From assembly GCF_003583765.1 (NCBI RefSeq), contig NZ_QXQA01000021.1, positions 1-64,000 of the forward strand: a DNA stretch of 64,000 nucleotides, in the 5' to 3' direction. The notes beneath the pieces are model-generated. The model was not told where the DNA came from, made no database searches, and worked only from the letters and a program-made list of their open reading frames with translations. This stretch comes from Paenibacillus nanensis. GTDB lineage: Bacteria > Bacillota > Bacilli > Paenibacillales > Paenibacillaceae. The position numbers and the translations under genes are program-made. Positions 52,296 through 61,330 of this stretch are shown one piece after another. The first letter of the stretch is position 1, and every line of letters starts with the position of its first letter.

Positions 52296-54023
52296 ATGAA
52301 ACTATCTTTCAAGCTTCCAAACAGGCAATCCTTCCGTTTCACCATTCGACGGAAAATGTTTGCAGGTTTTATGGCCGTGCTGATTATCCTTTGCGCTACG
52401 GTCGCCGTCGGGTTTGTGCAAATCACAAGAGTCAGCAATCATTACACGGACATTGTAGACGATAAGTCCTATAAGCTGAATTTGATTCAGCAGTTGAACG
52501 TCCAGGTGAAGAAGGAGCAGTCCGGCGTTCGCGGTTATTTGCTGCTCGGCGACGCAGATTCTCTGCAAGATTTTACGGACGCGCATAATACATACAAGGA
52601 TTTAAGCCGAGAACTGGAAGCCATCATTAAAAGCGCTGAGGCTGAGGTTTTGCTGCAGGAGCTTATCGCCTTGGAGAACGATTTTTATTATACATCGAAT
52701 CAGGCGATAAAGCTGAAGGTTAAAAACGACACCCAAAAATATACGGACCTTATCTCGACCAAAGGGCAAGACATTATCGCAGCGTTCGACCAGAAGGCCG
52801 AGGAGCTGGAAGACTTTCAGGAGGGCTTGCTGAACGACGGCAAAATGACCGTTAAAGACGAGGTCCGGGATATAAAACAGCTGGTTCTCATCCTAGGCGT
52901 TGCGGCGATTGTAATCGGTCTAATCGTATCCCGCGTTGTCGGCCGCATCATTGCCGTACCGATTGTGGTGATTTCGAAAGCGGCCGAGCGGATCGCGCAA
53001 GGCGATCTGACCTCAGAACCCGTAACCGTCCGCTCAAAAGATGAAGTCGGCGAGCTCGCCGCTTCCTTCAATAAAATGTCGCATCAGCTCCGTGTGCTGA
53101 TCCAGCATGTCGCGGGCAGCACGGAGCAGGTAGCCTCCTCTGCGCAGCAGCTGACAGCGGCAAGCGAGCAAGCCTCGATCGCAACCGTTCAAATCTCGGA
53201 AACGATGCAGCAAGTGTCGGCGGATGCCGGAAACGGCTTCAATCACCTTGCGGAAGCATCCAAAACGATCGGCGAATTGTCGACAGGCGTTCAGCATATT
53301 GCGGACCGCGCCCAGCATGTGTCCGATACGGCGGCAGGCGCTTACGAGAAGGCGGCTGAAGGCGCCGAGGCGATTCAGACGGCGGTAAGGCAAATGAATT
53401 CGATTCATCAGACGGTTGAAGGATTATCCGGGGACATTCATAGCTTGGGCGAACGTTCAGCGGAAATCGGACAAATTCTGAATGCCATCACTGCCATCGC
53501 GCAGCAAACGAATATTTTGTCCTTAAATGCGGGGATTGAGGCGGTACGCGCCGGCGAGCATGGTCGAGGATTCCTCGTTGTAGCCGGTGAGATCCGCAAG
53601 CTGGCGGAGCAATCGACTCAGTCGGCTGCTCAAATCGCGGAGCTTATCGACGCGATTCAGAAGGATACAAAGCGCGCCGTTCATACCATGGGCGTAACCA
53701 CGCAGGAGGTCGCCTCCGGCATCGATGCCGTACATTCGGCAGGCGAGGCTTTTACCTTGATTCAAGACTCCGTCCACTCTGTAACCGGGCAAATTCAAGA
53801 GGTATCCTCCTCGATCGAGCAGATGGCGGCCGGCGCGGAACAGATTGTCGCCGCGATGAAAGCCGTAACGTCTGTTTCGGAATCTACCGTCGCAGGCGCG
53901 CAAGAGGTAACCGCATCAACGGAAGAGCAGCTTGCCTCGATGGAGGAAGTATCCGTCTCCGCCAAAGCGCTCTCACAGATGGCCGAGCAGCTTCAGTCGC
54001 AGATCGACCAGTTCAAAGTATAG
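52296..54023 (+). CDS. Methyl-accepting chemotaxis protein
   Basis: A 575-residue chemoreceptor. A membrane segment (about 22-44) is followed by a four-helix-bundle extracytoplasmic sensor (about 45-195), a second membrane segment (about 196-215), a HAMP domain (about 216-270) and a long cytoplasmic signalling coiled coil. The tip has EIGQILNAITAIAQQTNILS and RAGEHGRGFLVVAGEIRKLA. The tip departs slightly from the usual NAAIEAARAGE form (NAGIEAVRAGE), but the contact residues for CheA and CheW look kept. AGGAG precedes the ATG. The ligand is unknown. Confidence 0.92.
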   Translation: MKLSFKLPNRQSFRFTIRRKMFAGFMAVLIILCATVAVGFVQITRVSNHYTDIVDDKSYKLNLIQQLNVQVKKEQSGVRGYLLLGDADSLQDFTDAHNTYKDLSRELEAIIKSAEAEVLLQELIALENDFYYTSNQAIKLKVKNDTQKYTDLISTKGQDIIAAFDQKAEELEDFQEGLLNDGKMTVKDEVRDIKQLVLILGVAAIVIGLIVSRVVGRIIAVPIVVISKAAERIAQGDLTSEPVTVRSKDEVGELAASFNKMSHQLRVLIQHVAGSTEQVASSAQQLTAASEQASIATVQISETMQQVSADAGNGFNHLAEASKTIGELSTGVQHIADRAQHVSDTAAGAYEKAAEGAEAIQTAVRQMNSIHQTVEGLSGDIHSLGERSAEIGQILNAITAIAQQTNILSLNAGIEAVRAGEHGRGFLVVAGEIRKLAEQSTQSAAQIAELIDAIQKDTKRAVHTMGVTTQEVASGIDAVHSAGEAFTLIQDSVHSVTGQIQEVSSSIEQMAAGAEQIVAAMKAVTSVSESTVAGAQEVTASTEEQLASMEEVSVSAKALSQMAEQLQSQIDQFKV

Positions 54024-54073
54024 AAAAAACCATGGAATCGCCGGCTTGTCCGGCATGATTCCATGGTTTTTTT
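54024..54073. terminator. Bidirectional terminator after the chemoreceptor gene
   Basis: AAAACCATGGAATC pairs with GATTCCATGGTTTT, with an inner GCCGG stem and T-tracts on both strands. It lies between convergent genes ending at 54023 and 54090. Confidence 0.88.
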
Positions 54074-54089
54074 ATACGCTATTCTTTCT

Positions 54090-54599
54090 TTACAGCACTC
54101 TTCTTGCCGTCGAGTAACGGAACGAGTAATCGCTCAGCTTGTTGATTCGAACGCCGTTAAAGCTGCTGCTGATCGTGTTGTGAATAAATTGGCCGTTGCC
54201 GATATAAATGCCGACGTGGCTGACTGTTTTCGATTTGCCGTTATTAAAGAAGATGAGGTCGCCTTTTTTCAAGTTCGCTTTCGATACATACTTTCCTTGC
54301 AGCTTTTGATACTTCGTGCCCCATTTCAAGCTGACGCCATATTTGCCGAACACGTATTTTGTGAACGAGGAGCAGTCGAAATACAATCTGCTTGGGTTGT
54401 TGACGCCGAATTTATACGTGACTTTGCCCCGCAAAGATTTGGCCATTGAGATAATGCTGTCCGCTTTGGCGGATGCCGTCGTCGAGGATGCCGCATGGGC
54501 TTGTCCGACATAAGCATTGCCGGCTACAGCTTGTACAGAAAATAGAGCCAAACAACAAGTCGTTGCGATAAGTGTCTTTTTCATCCAGTTTGCTTTCAT
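54090..54599 (-). CDS. Secreted NlpC/P60 peptidoglycan hydrolase
   Basis: A 169-residue exported cysteine peptidase. A signal peptide with an AHAA cleavage region (about 34-37) precedes an NlpC/P60 domain. The catalytic Cys76 lies in YFDCSSFT, a His in VSHVGIYIG and a second polar residue in FIHNT. Such enzymes cut peptide bonds in cell-wall stem peptides. No cell-wall-binding (SH3 or LysM) domain is present. It is a single gene. Confidence 0.88.
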   Translation of the reverse strand: MKANWMKKTLIATTCCLALFSVQAVAGNAYVGQAHAASSTTASAKADSIISMAKSLRGKVTYKFGVNNPSRLYFDCSSFTKYVFGKYGVSLKWGTKYQKLQGKYVSKANLKKGDLIFFNNGKSKTVSHVGIYIGNGQFIHNTISSSFNGVRINKLSDYSFRYSTARRVL

Positions 54600-54801
54600 C
54601 TATGATGTACCTCCTAAGTTGTATTGAAGCTGTGTTGCGCCAGTTGATGTATTGGAGTATATCATGATGAAATAGGCGGATGGGCTTTATGAGCAGTTTC
54701 TCATTAGTCAATATCTTCTTGTGGAGGAAAAAAACTCTTTTAGATGCATCTTGTCGAATAGCTAATCCTCGCTGCATCCATACTAAATAAAATGTTGAGG
54801 A

Positions 54802-55803
54802 TTAACTGTCTAAGCAATCATGCAAAAAAGCAAGCGTCATTTTGAAGCAAAGGGCCGCTTCCTCCGTATCCAGTTTAAATTGATACTCGTGATGCACCGT
54901 TCCTTCGGTAATCGAAAAAAACAAAGAGGTTACAGGCACACCCTTGGCTAGAAGCTTCCCTTCAAGCTCTTGGCCGTGCTTTTCGAACGAGCCCGTATTG
55001 CCATCCGTTATGAAGACCGGCGGAAACTGCTCCGTCACATAATTGACCGTGGACGCATGCTCCGACTTTTCATTTTCTCGCCAATTCCGCACGCCGATAT
55101 AAGCCCAGCCCAATAGATTCATATAAAATCGCTCGATTCTTCCCTTTGCGTTCGCTAGGCGCTTTACATTATAAGGTCCGCAATAGAGGATTGCCGCTTT
55201 GAGCGACTCGCTCGGGACACAGGCTGGGATACCGGTCACCCGCGCTAGCTCCGGATTGGTCTGTACCGCAATAAATTGCGAAGCGATTTGAGCGCCGGCG
55301 GAATCACCGCCTATTATAAGCCGCGACAAATCCAATGTCGGATACTGCTCCTCCTTGGATTTCAAATACTGATATACCTCCGCCATCTGATGGATCGGCG
55401 CGGGATAATGAGCTTCAGGCGCAGTCTCATAATTCATGCTGACGACCGTATACCCCTTGCTCGCCATCATCGTGCACCAGTAAGCCGTCCCCGACTTATC
55501 GCCCGCGACGAAGGCGCCGCCGTGTCCCCATAGAATGGTCGGCAGCTTGTCTCTGCGGCCTTTCGGGCTGTATAGATCCAGCTGGTTGGAACGGAAAGAC
55601 GAAGGATATTCCGCATCTCTGTGAACGTCAACCAGGCCTTCATAGGCGGCAAAATCGGGCGGAGCCGATGGACCGGGATCGGGGAGCCGCCGAAACCAGC
55701 GAATAAACGGCGCGGGCGACCTCACGATTTGGCACCAAATCGCAAGTCCAATCATGGTCATTAACAGAAGAAGCCCTTTTCCAATGCTTCTAAGCTTATT
55801 CAT
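54802..55803 (-). CDS. Membrane-anchored alpha/beta hydrolase (esterase)
   Basis: A 333-residue protein with an N-terminal membrane segment (about 8-25) and an HSL-like alpha/beta hydrolase domain. The oxyanion-hole motif is GHGGAF (about 93-98), the nucleophile Ser lies in IGGDSAGAQ (about 164-172), and the Asp and His candidates lie in FITDGNTGSFE and HHEYQF. It probably hydrolyses a small ester; the substrate is unknown. The 54600-54801 gap to the NlpC gene holds nothing recognised. Confidence 0.8.
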   Translation of the reverse strand: MNKLRSIGKGLLLLMTMIGLAIWCQIVRSPAPFIRWFRRLPDPGPSAPPDFAAYEGLVDVHRDAEYPSSFRSNQLDLYSPKGRRDKLPTILWGHGGAFVAGDKSGTAYWCTMMASKGYTVVSMNYETAPEAHYPAPIHQMAEVYQYLKSKEEQYPTLDLSRLIIGGDSAGAQIASQFIAVQTNPELARVTGIPACVPSESLKAAILYCGPYNVKRLANAKGRIERFYMNLLGWAYIGVRNWRENEKSEHASTVNYVTEQFPPVFITDGNTGSFEKHGQELEGKLLAKGVPVTSLFFSITEGTVHHEYQFKLDTEEAALCFKMTLAFLHDCLDS

Positions 55804-55945
55804 GCGGATGCTTCATCCTCTCAGTATGATACCCCTATCCTACAGCTCGCTCGCGCAGAAGCTCTGCCGTTATTCCGACAACATCGTAGTCCAATTCAGA
55901 CCATTTTTAGCCGCTCGTTATGGATCCGCGATCTAAGCAGACAAT

Positions 55946-55993
55946 AAAAAATCGCCCCCATTCAGCCGATTGCCGAATAGGAGCGATTTTATT
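55946..55993 (-). terminator. Terminator of the GH3 gene
   Basis: Read leftward, AAAATCGCTCC pairs with GGGGCGATTTT plus an inner ATTCGGC/GCTGAAT stem, followed by six T. Confidence 0.78.
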
Positions 55994-56002
55994 TCGCAGC
56001 AG

Positions 56003-58204
56003 CTATTGCCTTACCATTTGCTTCGCTTCCACCTGCAGCCTGATGGATTGCCCCTCGCTTGCATTCGGGCCGATCCACATGGTGAAAGCTCCAGGCTCGA
56101 CTGTCCAATTCATGTGCTGGTCCAGAATAGCCAAGGCGTCTGCGCCGACGCGGAACGTTACGTCTGCGGATTCGCCCGGCGCCAGTCGAAGCTTCCGGAA
56201 CCCGATCAGCTTCTTAAGCGGCTGCGTAACGCTTGCCGCTTCATCCCGCACGTAGAGTTGAACGGTCTCTTCGCCAGCCCGTTCTCCCGCATTCGTTACC
56301 GCAACCGTCAGTGTCAGCTCTTCGTCCGCAGTCATCGATGTCCGGTCCGCCGTGATGGTGCCGTATTCGAACGCGGTATAGCTCAGTCCGTAACCGAATG
56401 GGTACAGCGGCTCCGTCGTCGAATCGATATAATAGGAGGAATATACCCCGCCCGGCGGCCTGCCGGTTTTCTTCCGGTAATAGTAAATCGGAACTTGCCC
56501 GACATTGTGCGGGAAGGTGACGGGCAGACGGCCGCTTGGGTTGTAATCGCCGAATAGCACATCGGCGATCGCATTGCCGCTCTGGACGCCAAGATGCCAA
56601 GCTTGAACGATGGCGGACGCGTATTCCTTCAGCCAAGGCAGCGCAAGCGGTCTTCCGCTCAGCAGGACAGCCGCGACCGGCTTGCCGGCGCCCGCTACCG
56701 CTTCCGCGAGCTTGCGCTGCGCGCCCGGCAGATCAAGCGAGGTGCGGGAACGCGATTCGCCGCTCATCTCGAGCGATTCTCCAAGCGCCAACACGATGAC
56801 ATCCGCTTGGCGCGCTATAGCGACAGCAGCTTCGATGCCGCTCTCGTCCTCCGAATCGATGGCGCAGCCTTCCGCGTACAGCACGCTTGCCCCCGACCGC
56901 TCCGCATGCCGAACGCCTTCCAGCAGGCTCACCACATCCTCCGGCTTGCCGTCGAACGCCCAGCAGCCGAGCGGATCCTTCTTGTTGTCCGCGAGCGGTC
57001 CAATGACGGCGATTTTGACGCCTTCTTTGTTCAAGGGCAGCAGCTGTCCTTCGTTGCGGAGGAGGACTATCGATTGTTGGGCCGCTTCGCGCGCCAGCTC
57101 TGTGAACGCGGCGCGATCAGCCGCGGCGGACTCCCCGGACTGAATGTTAATGTACGGCTGCTCGAATAAGCCAAGCTTGATTTTCACAGCTAGAATGCGA
57201 CGCACGGACTCGTCAATCGCGCTCTCCGGCACCCGGCCCTCCCGAACAAGCTTCGGCAGATACCGCATATAAATGCCGGAATGCATATCCATGTCACAGC
57301 CGGCAAGAACGGACCGCTCGCATGCTTCTTCCTCGTCCGCCGCCACGCCATGCACGATCAATTCCTGAAGCGCGTTGTAGTCGCTCGCCACAACCCCCTC
57401 GAAGCCCCACTCGTCGCGAAGAATGGTCTTCAATAAGTAGGAATTCGCGCATACGGGAATGCCGTTTACTTCGTTGAAGGAAGCCATGATGCTGAGCGCT
57501 CCAGCATCCACCGCTGCCCGGAACGGCGGCAAAATAACCTCGCGCAGCACGCGGTCCGACAGGTCGACGGTATTGTAATCGCGCCCCGCTTCCGCAAGGC
57601 CGTATGCGGCGTAATGCTTCGGGCAGCTGGCCGTCCGTTCGCCCGCTCCCTCCTGAACCTGCGCGCCCTCAACCCAAGCCTTGGCGTATGCCGAAGTGAG
57701 CAGCGGATCCTCGCCGATGCTCTCGGCAATCCGTCCCCATCTCGGGTCCCGGCTAATATCGATCATCGGCGCGAATACCCAGGCGACGCCGTCCTTCATC
57801 GATTCGCGCGACGCCGCTTCCGCCGTCCGTCTTGCCAAGTCCGGGTTCCATGCGGACGCTTGGGCTAGCGGAATCGGGAATACCGTCTTATATCCGTGAA
57901 TGACATCTCGTCCGATCAAAAGCGGGATGCGATGCTGCGTATGCTCTTGGATGAGCCGCTGCAGCTCATTCGCTTCTTCGGCTCCCGATACATTAAAGAT
58001 GGAGCCCACTCTGCCCTGGCGAATTTCCTCGAGCAGCAGCTCTCTTGCCGAAGTCCCTGTCTCCGGGTTGATCGGGTTATAGCCCCAATCATATTGGGTC
58101 ATCTGCCCGACCTTCTCCTCCAGCGTCATGCCGGATAAAATCTGCTGTGCCTGCTGCGCGATCTCGGGCGTCATCCATTGGCGCGGCGATGCTTCAGTTG
58201 TCAT
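56003..58204 (-). CDS. GH3-family beta-glucosidase
   Basis: A 733-residue cytoplasmic glycosidase. The N-terminal GH3 barrel (about 20-340) has CPKHYAAYG and the nucleophile Asp in GVVASDYNAL (about 278). A C-terminal GH3 sandwich domain (about 385-610) and a fibronectin III-like domain (about 640-720) follow. The architecture matches BglX-type enzymes that release glucose or xylose from beta-linked oligosaccharides. No signal peptide is seen. It is divergent from an AraC regulator, its likely controller. Confidence 0.9.
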   Translation of the reverse strand: MTTEASPRQWMTPEIAQQAQQILSGMTLEEKVGQMTQYDWGYNPINPETGTSARELLLEEIRQGRVGSIFNVSGAEEANELQRLIQEHTQHRIPLLIGRDVIHGYKTVFPIPLAQASAWNPDLARRTAEAASRESMKDGVAWVFAPMIDISRDPRWGRIAESIGEDPLLTSAYAKAWVEGAQVQEGAGERTASCPKHYAAYGLAEAGRDYNTVDLSDRVLREVILPPFRAAVDAGALSIMASFNEVNGIPVCANSYLLKTILRDEWGFEGVVASDYNALQELIVHGVAADEEEACERSVLAGCDMDMHSGIYMRYLPKLVREGRVPESAIDESVRRILAVKIKLGLFEQPYINIQSGESAAADRAAFTELAREAAQQSIVLLRNEGQLLPLNKEGVKIAVIGPLADNKKDPLGCWAFDGKPEDVVSLLEGVRHAERSGASVLYAEGCAIDSEDESGIEAAVAIARQADVIVLALGESLEMSGESRSRTSLDLPGAQRKLAEAVAGAGKPVAAVLLSGRPLALPWLKEYASAIVQAWHLGVQSGNAIADVLFGDYNPSGRLPVTFPHNVGQVPIYYYRKKTGRPPGGVYSSYYIDSTTEPLYPFGYGLSYTAFEYGTITADRTSMTADEELTLTVAVTNAGERAGEETVQLYVRDEAASVTQPLKKLIGFRKLRLAPGESADVTFRVGADALAILDQHMNWTVEPGAFTMWIGPNASEGQSIRLQVEAKQMVRQ

Positions 58205-58333
58205 GTTCGCAGTGCACTCCCTTCCCTCTCCAATATGCTTTTATTATAATAGGGACGACTATGCTGCTTGTAGAAACAATATGGTCGAATATATCAACAA
58301 TCTGATTGCATTTACTCAGGGGGGGCGGCAGCC

Positions 58334-59122
58334 ACGAAAACTATTCATGTCCATTTTTGCGAGCTTTCCCGACACGAAGCGCCGTTCCGGCATTATTATC
58401 CGAACGGATTAGATGCTTATATTGTAAGGCTTCAGCTGGAGGGGGTATGCCAAGCGCTCGTCGACGGCGCCATGAAGGAGATTCGCCCGGGCGATCTCAT
58501 GCTGTTCCAGCCGGGAGATATGTACGATTTGCGCATCGGCTATTCGGAGGCTACGCAGCTGTCGAGCGATCTGTATTTTCTGGGTAATGGCGAAGGCATG
58601 CAGGAATGGTGGGAGCGGCGGGAACGTGCGAAGGTCGCTAACCTTGCAGAAAATAACCGTTTGAAGTCTTTGTGGCAGCAAATTATTTTGGAGAAAAGAC
58701 GGCTGGACGGCGGCAGTCCCGAAATGATTACCGCTCTCGTCTGGTCGCTGCTTCTGCAGATCGACCGCGCCATGGATGAAGCGCCGGAGAATCTATCGCC
58801 GCTCGCGTTCCACGCGCTTCGTATGCGGCAATATATTGAGGAGCATGCGGCCGAAGCTTTTACGCTGAAGGAGGTGGCCCGGCATACGGGACTAAGCGTC
58901 TCGCGGGCCGTCCATCTGTTCAAGCAGCATTTCGGCGTCTCGATTATCGGCTACGCCCAGCAGCTGCGGCTCGGACGAGCCGTGAGCCTGCTCGAGCACA
59001 GCCCGCTGTCGCTCGAGCAGATCGCCGCAGAGACCGGTCTAGGCAGTTACGCCTACTTTCACCGGCTGTTCCGCGAACGCTACGGCATATCTCCCGGCGC
59101 CTACCGGAGAAGAAGAAGCTAG
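58334..59122 (+). CDS. AraC-family regulator with unusual start
   Basis: A regulator of about 262 residues. An N-terminal cupin-like domain is followed by a C-terminal AraC helix-turn-helix pair with YAQQLRLGRAVSLLEHSPLS and YFHRLFRERYGISPGAYRR. The frame is open from 58334, where an ACG codon follows a G-rich stretch; the peptide KTIHVHFCELSRHEAPF there looks like the true domain start. No ATG, GTG or TTG occurs in that part, and the first ATG (58472) would remove 46 residues and has no ribosome site. It could use ACG, have a mutated start, or be disrupted by an indel in the G7 run at 58319-58325. It is divergent from the GH3 gene. Confidence 0.72.
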   Translation, partial: TKTIHVHFCELSRHEAPFRHYYPNGLDAYIVRLQLEGVCQALVDGAMKEIRPGDLMLFQPGDMYDLRIGYSEATQLSSDLYFLGNGEGMQEWWERRERAKVANLAENNRLKSLWQQIILEKRRLDGGSPEMITALVWSLLLQIDRAMDEAPENLSPLAFHALRMRQYIEEHAAEAFTLKEVARHTGLSVSRAVHLFKQHFGVSIIGYAQQLRLGRAVSLLEHSPLSLEQIAAETGLGSYAYFHRLFRERYGISPGAYRRRRS

Positions 59123-59131
59123 CTCAGCTTC

Positions 59132-59458
59132 TCATGCTCCCGTCCCCGCCTCCGCTGACTCGTAGGCTTGCATGATGGAGTCGAGCAGCCCGGGAAAACG
59201 GTCCTCCAGGTCTTCGCTTCGCAGCGACAGAATGCGCTGCGTACCGTGGATCCGCGTATGGATAACCCCCGCCTCGCGAAGCGTGCGCGCATGATGCGAT
59301 AACGTGGACTTCGCCACCGGCACGTCGAAGTTGCTGCACGCCTGCTCGCCGTTTTTTCGTATTTGCGAAACGACATGCAGCCTCACCGGATCGCTTAACG
59401 CGTAGAGCACGGCGGCCAATTGAATTTCTTTTCGGTCCGGATGGTAGAGCACCTTCAT
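59132..59458 (-). CDS. ArsR-family transcriptional regulator
   Basis: A 108-residue winged-helix regulator with ALSDPVRLHVVSQI (about 20-33) and the recognition helix around VAKSTLSHHARTLREAGV (about 48-65). Only one Cys is present, so classical metal sensing is unlikely. It is divergent from the MFS exporter at 59836; array D and a perfect palindrome lie between them. It is convergent with the AraC gene, 9 bp apart. Confidence 0.85.
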   Translation of the reverse strand: MKVLYHPDRKEIQLAAVLYALSDPVRLHVVSQIRKNGEQACSNFDVPVAKSTLSHHARTLREAGVIHTRIHGTQRILSLRSEDLEDRFPGLLDSIMQAYESAEAGTGA

Positions 59459-59558
59459 CTATCGTCAGCTCCCTCTTTGTTGTTTCCTCGTGGTGTCAGC
59501 CTCTATTGCGTACTTATGTCCTATTCAACTGCCAAGCTGTTCTTTAGCTGAGGGTCAC

Positions 59559-59730
59559 GGCGGCCTGTTGCGTCCCTGTAAGCCGATTTTTTCGGCTTAT
59601 TGGGATCGCGGCGGCTCGCTGCGCCCCTGTAAGCCGATTTTTTCGGCTTATTGGGATCGAGACGGCTCGCTGCGCCTCTGTAAGCCGATTTTTTCGGCTT
59701 ATGGAGCTTACGGCGGCTCGTTACCCCCAG
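59559..59730. repeat. Tandem array D: three and a part copies of a 51-bp unit
   Basis: Units start at 59559, 59610 and 59661, with a partial one at 59712, exactly 51 bp apart. Each full unit contains the perfect hairpin TAAGCCGA-TTTTT-TCGGCTTA, followed by T-poor sequence, so single units resemble weak terminators. The array lies between the ArsR start and the exporter promoter. Its hairpin region aligns with that of array C. Confidence 0.88.
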
Positions 59731-59752
59731 ACAAGCTTAACAAAATCCATAT

Positions 59753-59805
59753 TTGCATTTTATACCACCCCGTGCTATATTTCAAATGTTCGATAACAAT
59801 CGAAC
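59753..59805 (+). promoter_or_regulatory. Promoter and ArsR-type operator of the MFS exporter
   Basis: TTGCAT (59753-59758), a 17-bp spacer and TATATT (59776-59781) form the promoter. A perfect 18-bp dyad GTTCGATAACAATCGAAC (59788-59805) covers the expected start of transcription. Repression by the divergent ArsR protein is the simplest reading. Confidence 0.65.
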
Positions 59806-59835
59806 TAACAAAATATAGAGAGCGAGTGGTGAACC

Positions 59836-61254
59836 ATGCAAAACCAACAAACGGTCTCCGATGCTGCCGGGGCCGATACATATTCTTCGGCAAATGCTGC
59901 GCTGCCGCGCGAGAAGCTGCTTACGGCACTGCTCGGATTGGCCGTCGTGCTGATGATTATGAATACAGCTATGTTCAATTTGGCCTTACCCGATGTAACC
60001 GCCGAGTTCGGCGTATCCCAAGCTGTCGCCTCCTGGATCGTCACGGGCTATTCAATTGTATTCTCGATCGCTTCGATTACGTACAGCCGCCTATCCGACT
60101 TCGTGCCGATCCGCCGACTGTTCGTCATCGGCCTTCTCTTGCTCGGACTCGCCGCGATTGCCGGGCTGTTCAGCGCAAGCTTCATCATGCTGCTGCTCGC
60201 CCGGATTATGCAGGCAACAGGCGCCGGCGGGATCATATCGCTGTCGCTAGTGCTTCTTAGCCGCTATATTCCCGTCGAACGCCGCGGCAAAGCCATGGCG
60301 ACTATTATGTCGGCCGTGTCGCTTGGGCTAGGGCTTGGTCCGGTTGCGGGCGGCGCGATCGTCGAATATTTCGGCTGGCCCTACCTATTCCTCGTAACAG
60401 CCGCTTCGCTGCTGCTTGTCCCGCTCTTCTTAAAGCTTCTGCCTAAGGAGGAGCCTCAGCGCGGAAGCTTTGACGCGCTTGGCGCGCTGCTGCTGGCGGT
60501 AGGTACGACCGGCATCCTTCTTTTCCTAACGAATGATTCTTGGATTGCGCTCGCCGTCGGCGTCTTGGCTATTTTCTTATTCGTATACCGCATCCGAAGC
60601 GCGCGTGATCCTTTCGTCCAGCCGGCGCTTTTCCGGAACCGCCGGTACTTGGCGCTTGCCGCCGCCGGCATCGCGTCCTATATGTGCAGCTTCGCCACGC
60701 TGTTCATCATGCCGCAGATGCTCGTGAACCGGTTCGAGATGACCGCGAGCCATGCGGGCTTCATCATCTTTCCCGGTTCTCTGCTCGCGATGCTTGTATC
60801 CCGGCGCGTCGGCGACGCGATTGACCGGTATGGCAATACCGCCATCCTTACATTCGCTCCGCCGGTTATGCTCCTATCGGCGCTGCTGTTTGCGATATTC
60901 GCCGGTCACTCTTGGATAGCGATTCTGCTTATCTATATGCTCATGAGTCTTGGGTTCACCGTCATGTCGAGCAGCATATCCAACGAAATGTCCCGGATTC
61001 TGCCGAGCAGTCAGATCGGCTCGGGCATGGGCTTATTCCAGCTGCTGCAATTTTTCTCCGGTGCGTTCAGCGTCGCGCTAGCGGCGACGGCAATGGAATG
61101 GCAGCATCACCTTTCGCTTGCGGCAGCCTATGGAAACCTCTTCTGGGGGCTTACCGTCATCGCGCTGCTTGCCATCGTCTGCTCTTTCCTTTATCTTCGC
61201 GGTCCGGCGAAGGGCATTGCCCGCAATAATGCTTACAGCTCTCCTGAAGCATAA
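59836..61254 (+). CDS. MFS drug exporter (DHA2-like)
   Basis: A 472-residue membrane protein with about 14 hydrophobic segments. Antiporter motif C is seen as GLGLGPVAGGAI (about 163-174), and motif A-like residues lie in YSRLSDFVPIRRLF (about 82-95). Such proton-driven exporters remove drugs or metabolites. The start has a GGTGA ribosome site close upstream. A promoter with a perfect palindrome lies before it, so it is probably derepressed through the divergent ArsR regulator. Confidence 0.88.
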   Translation: MQNQQTVSDAAGADTYSSANAALPREKLLTALLGLAVVLMIMNTAMFNLALPDVTAEFGVSQAVASWIVTGYSIVFSIASITYSRLSDFVPIRRLFVIGLLLLGLAAIAGLFSASFIMLLLARIMQATGAGGIISLSLVLLSRYIPVERRGKAMATIMSAVSLGLGLGPVAGGAIVEYFGWPYLFLVTAASLLLVPLFLKLLPKEEPQRGSFDALGALLLAVGTTGILLFLTNDSWIALAVGVLAIFLFVYRIRSARDPFVQPALFRNRRYLALAAAGIASYMCSFATLFIMPQMLVNRFEMTASHAGFIIFPGSLLAMLVSRRVGDAIDRYGNTAILTFAPPVMLLSALLFAIFAGHSWIAILLIYMLMSLGFTVMSSSISNEMSRILPSSQIGSGMGLFQLLQFFSGAFSVALAATAMEWQHHLSLAAAYGNLFWGLTVIALLAIVCSFLYLRGPAKGIARNNAYSSPEA

Positions 61255-61271
61255 ACCGCTCCGAAAACAAA

Positions 61272-61302
61272 AAAAGCCTCGAATCGAAAATCGAGGCTTT
61301 TT
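61272..61302. terminator. Bidirectional terminator
   Basis: AAAAGCCTCGA pairs with TCGAGGCTTTT, with A and T tracts on the two sides. It lies between the exporter gene and bshB2, which are convergent. Confidence 0.87.
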
Positions 61303-61330
61303 CCTATTCAAGCTGAACACCTTTCGTCTA

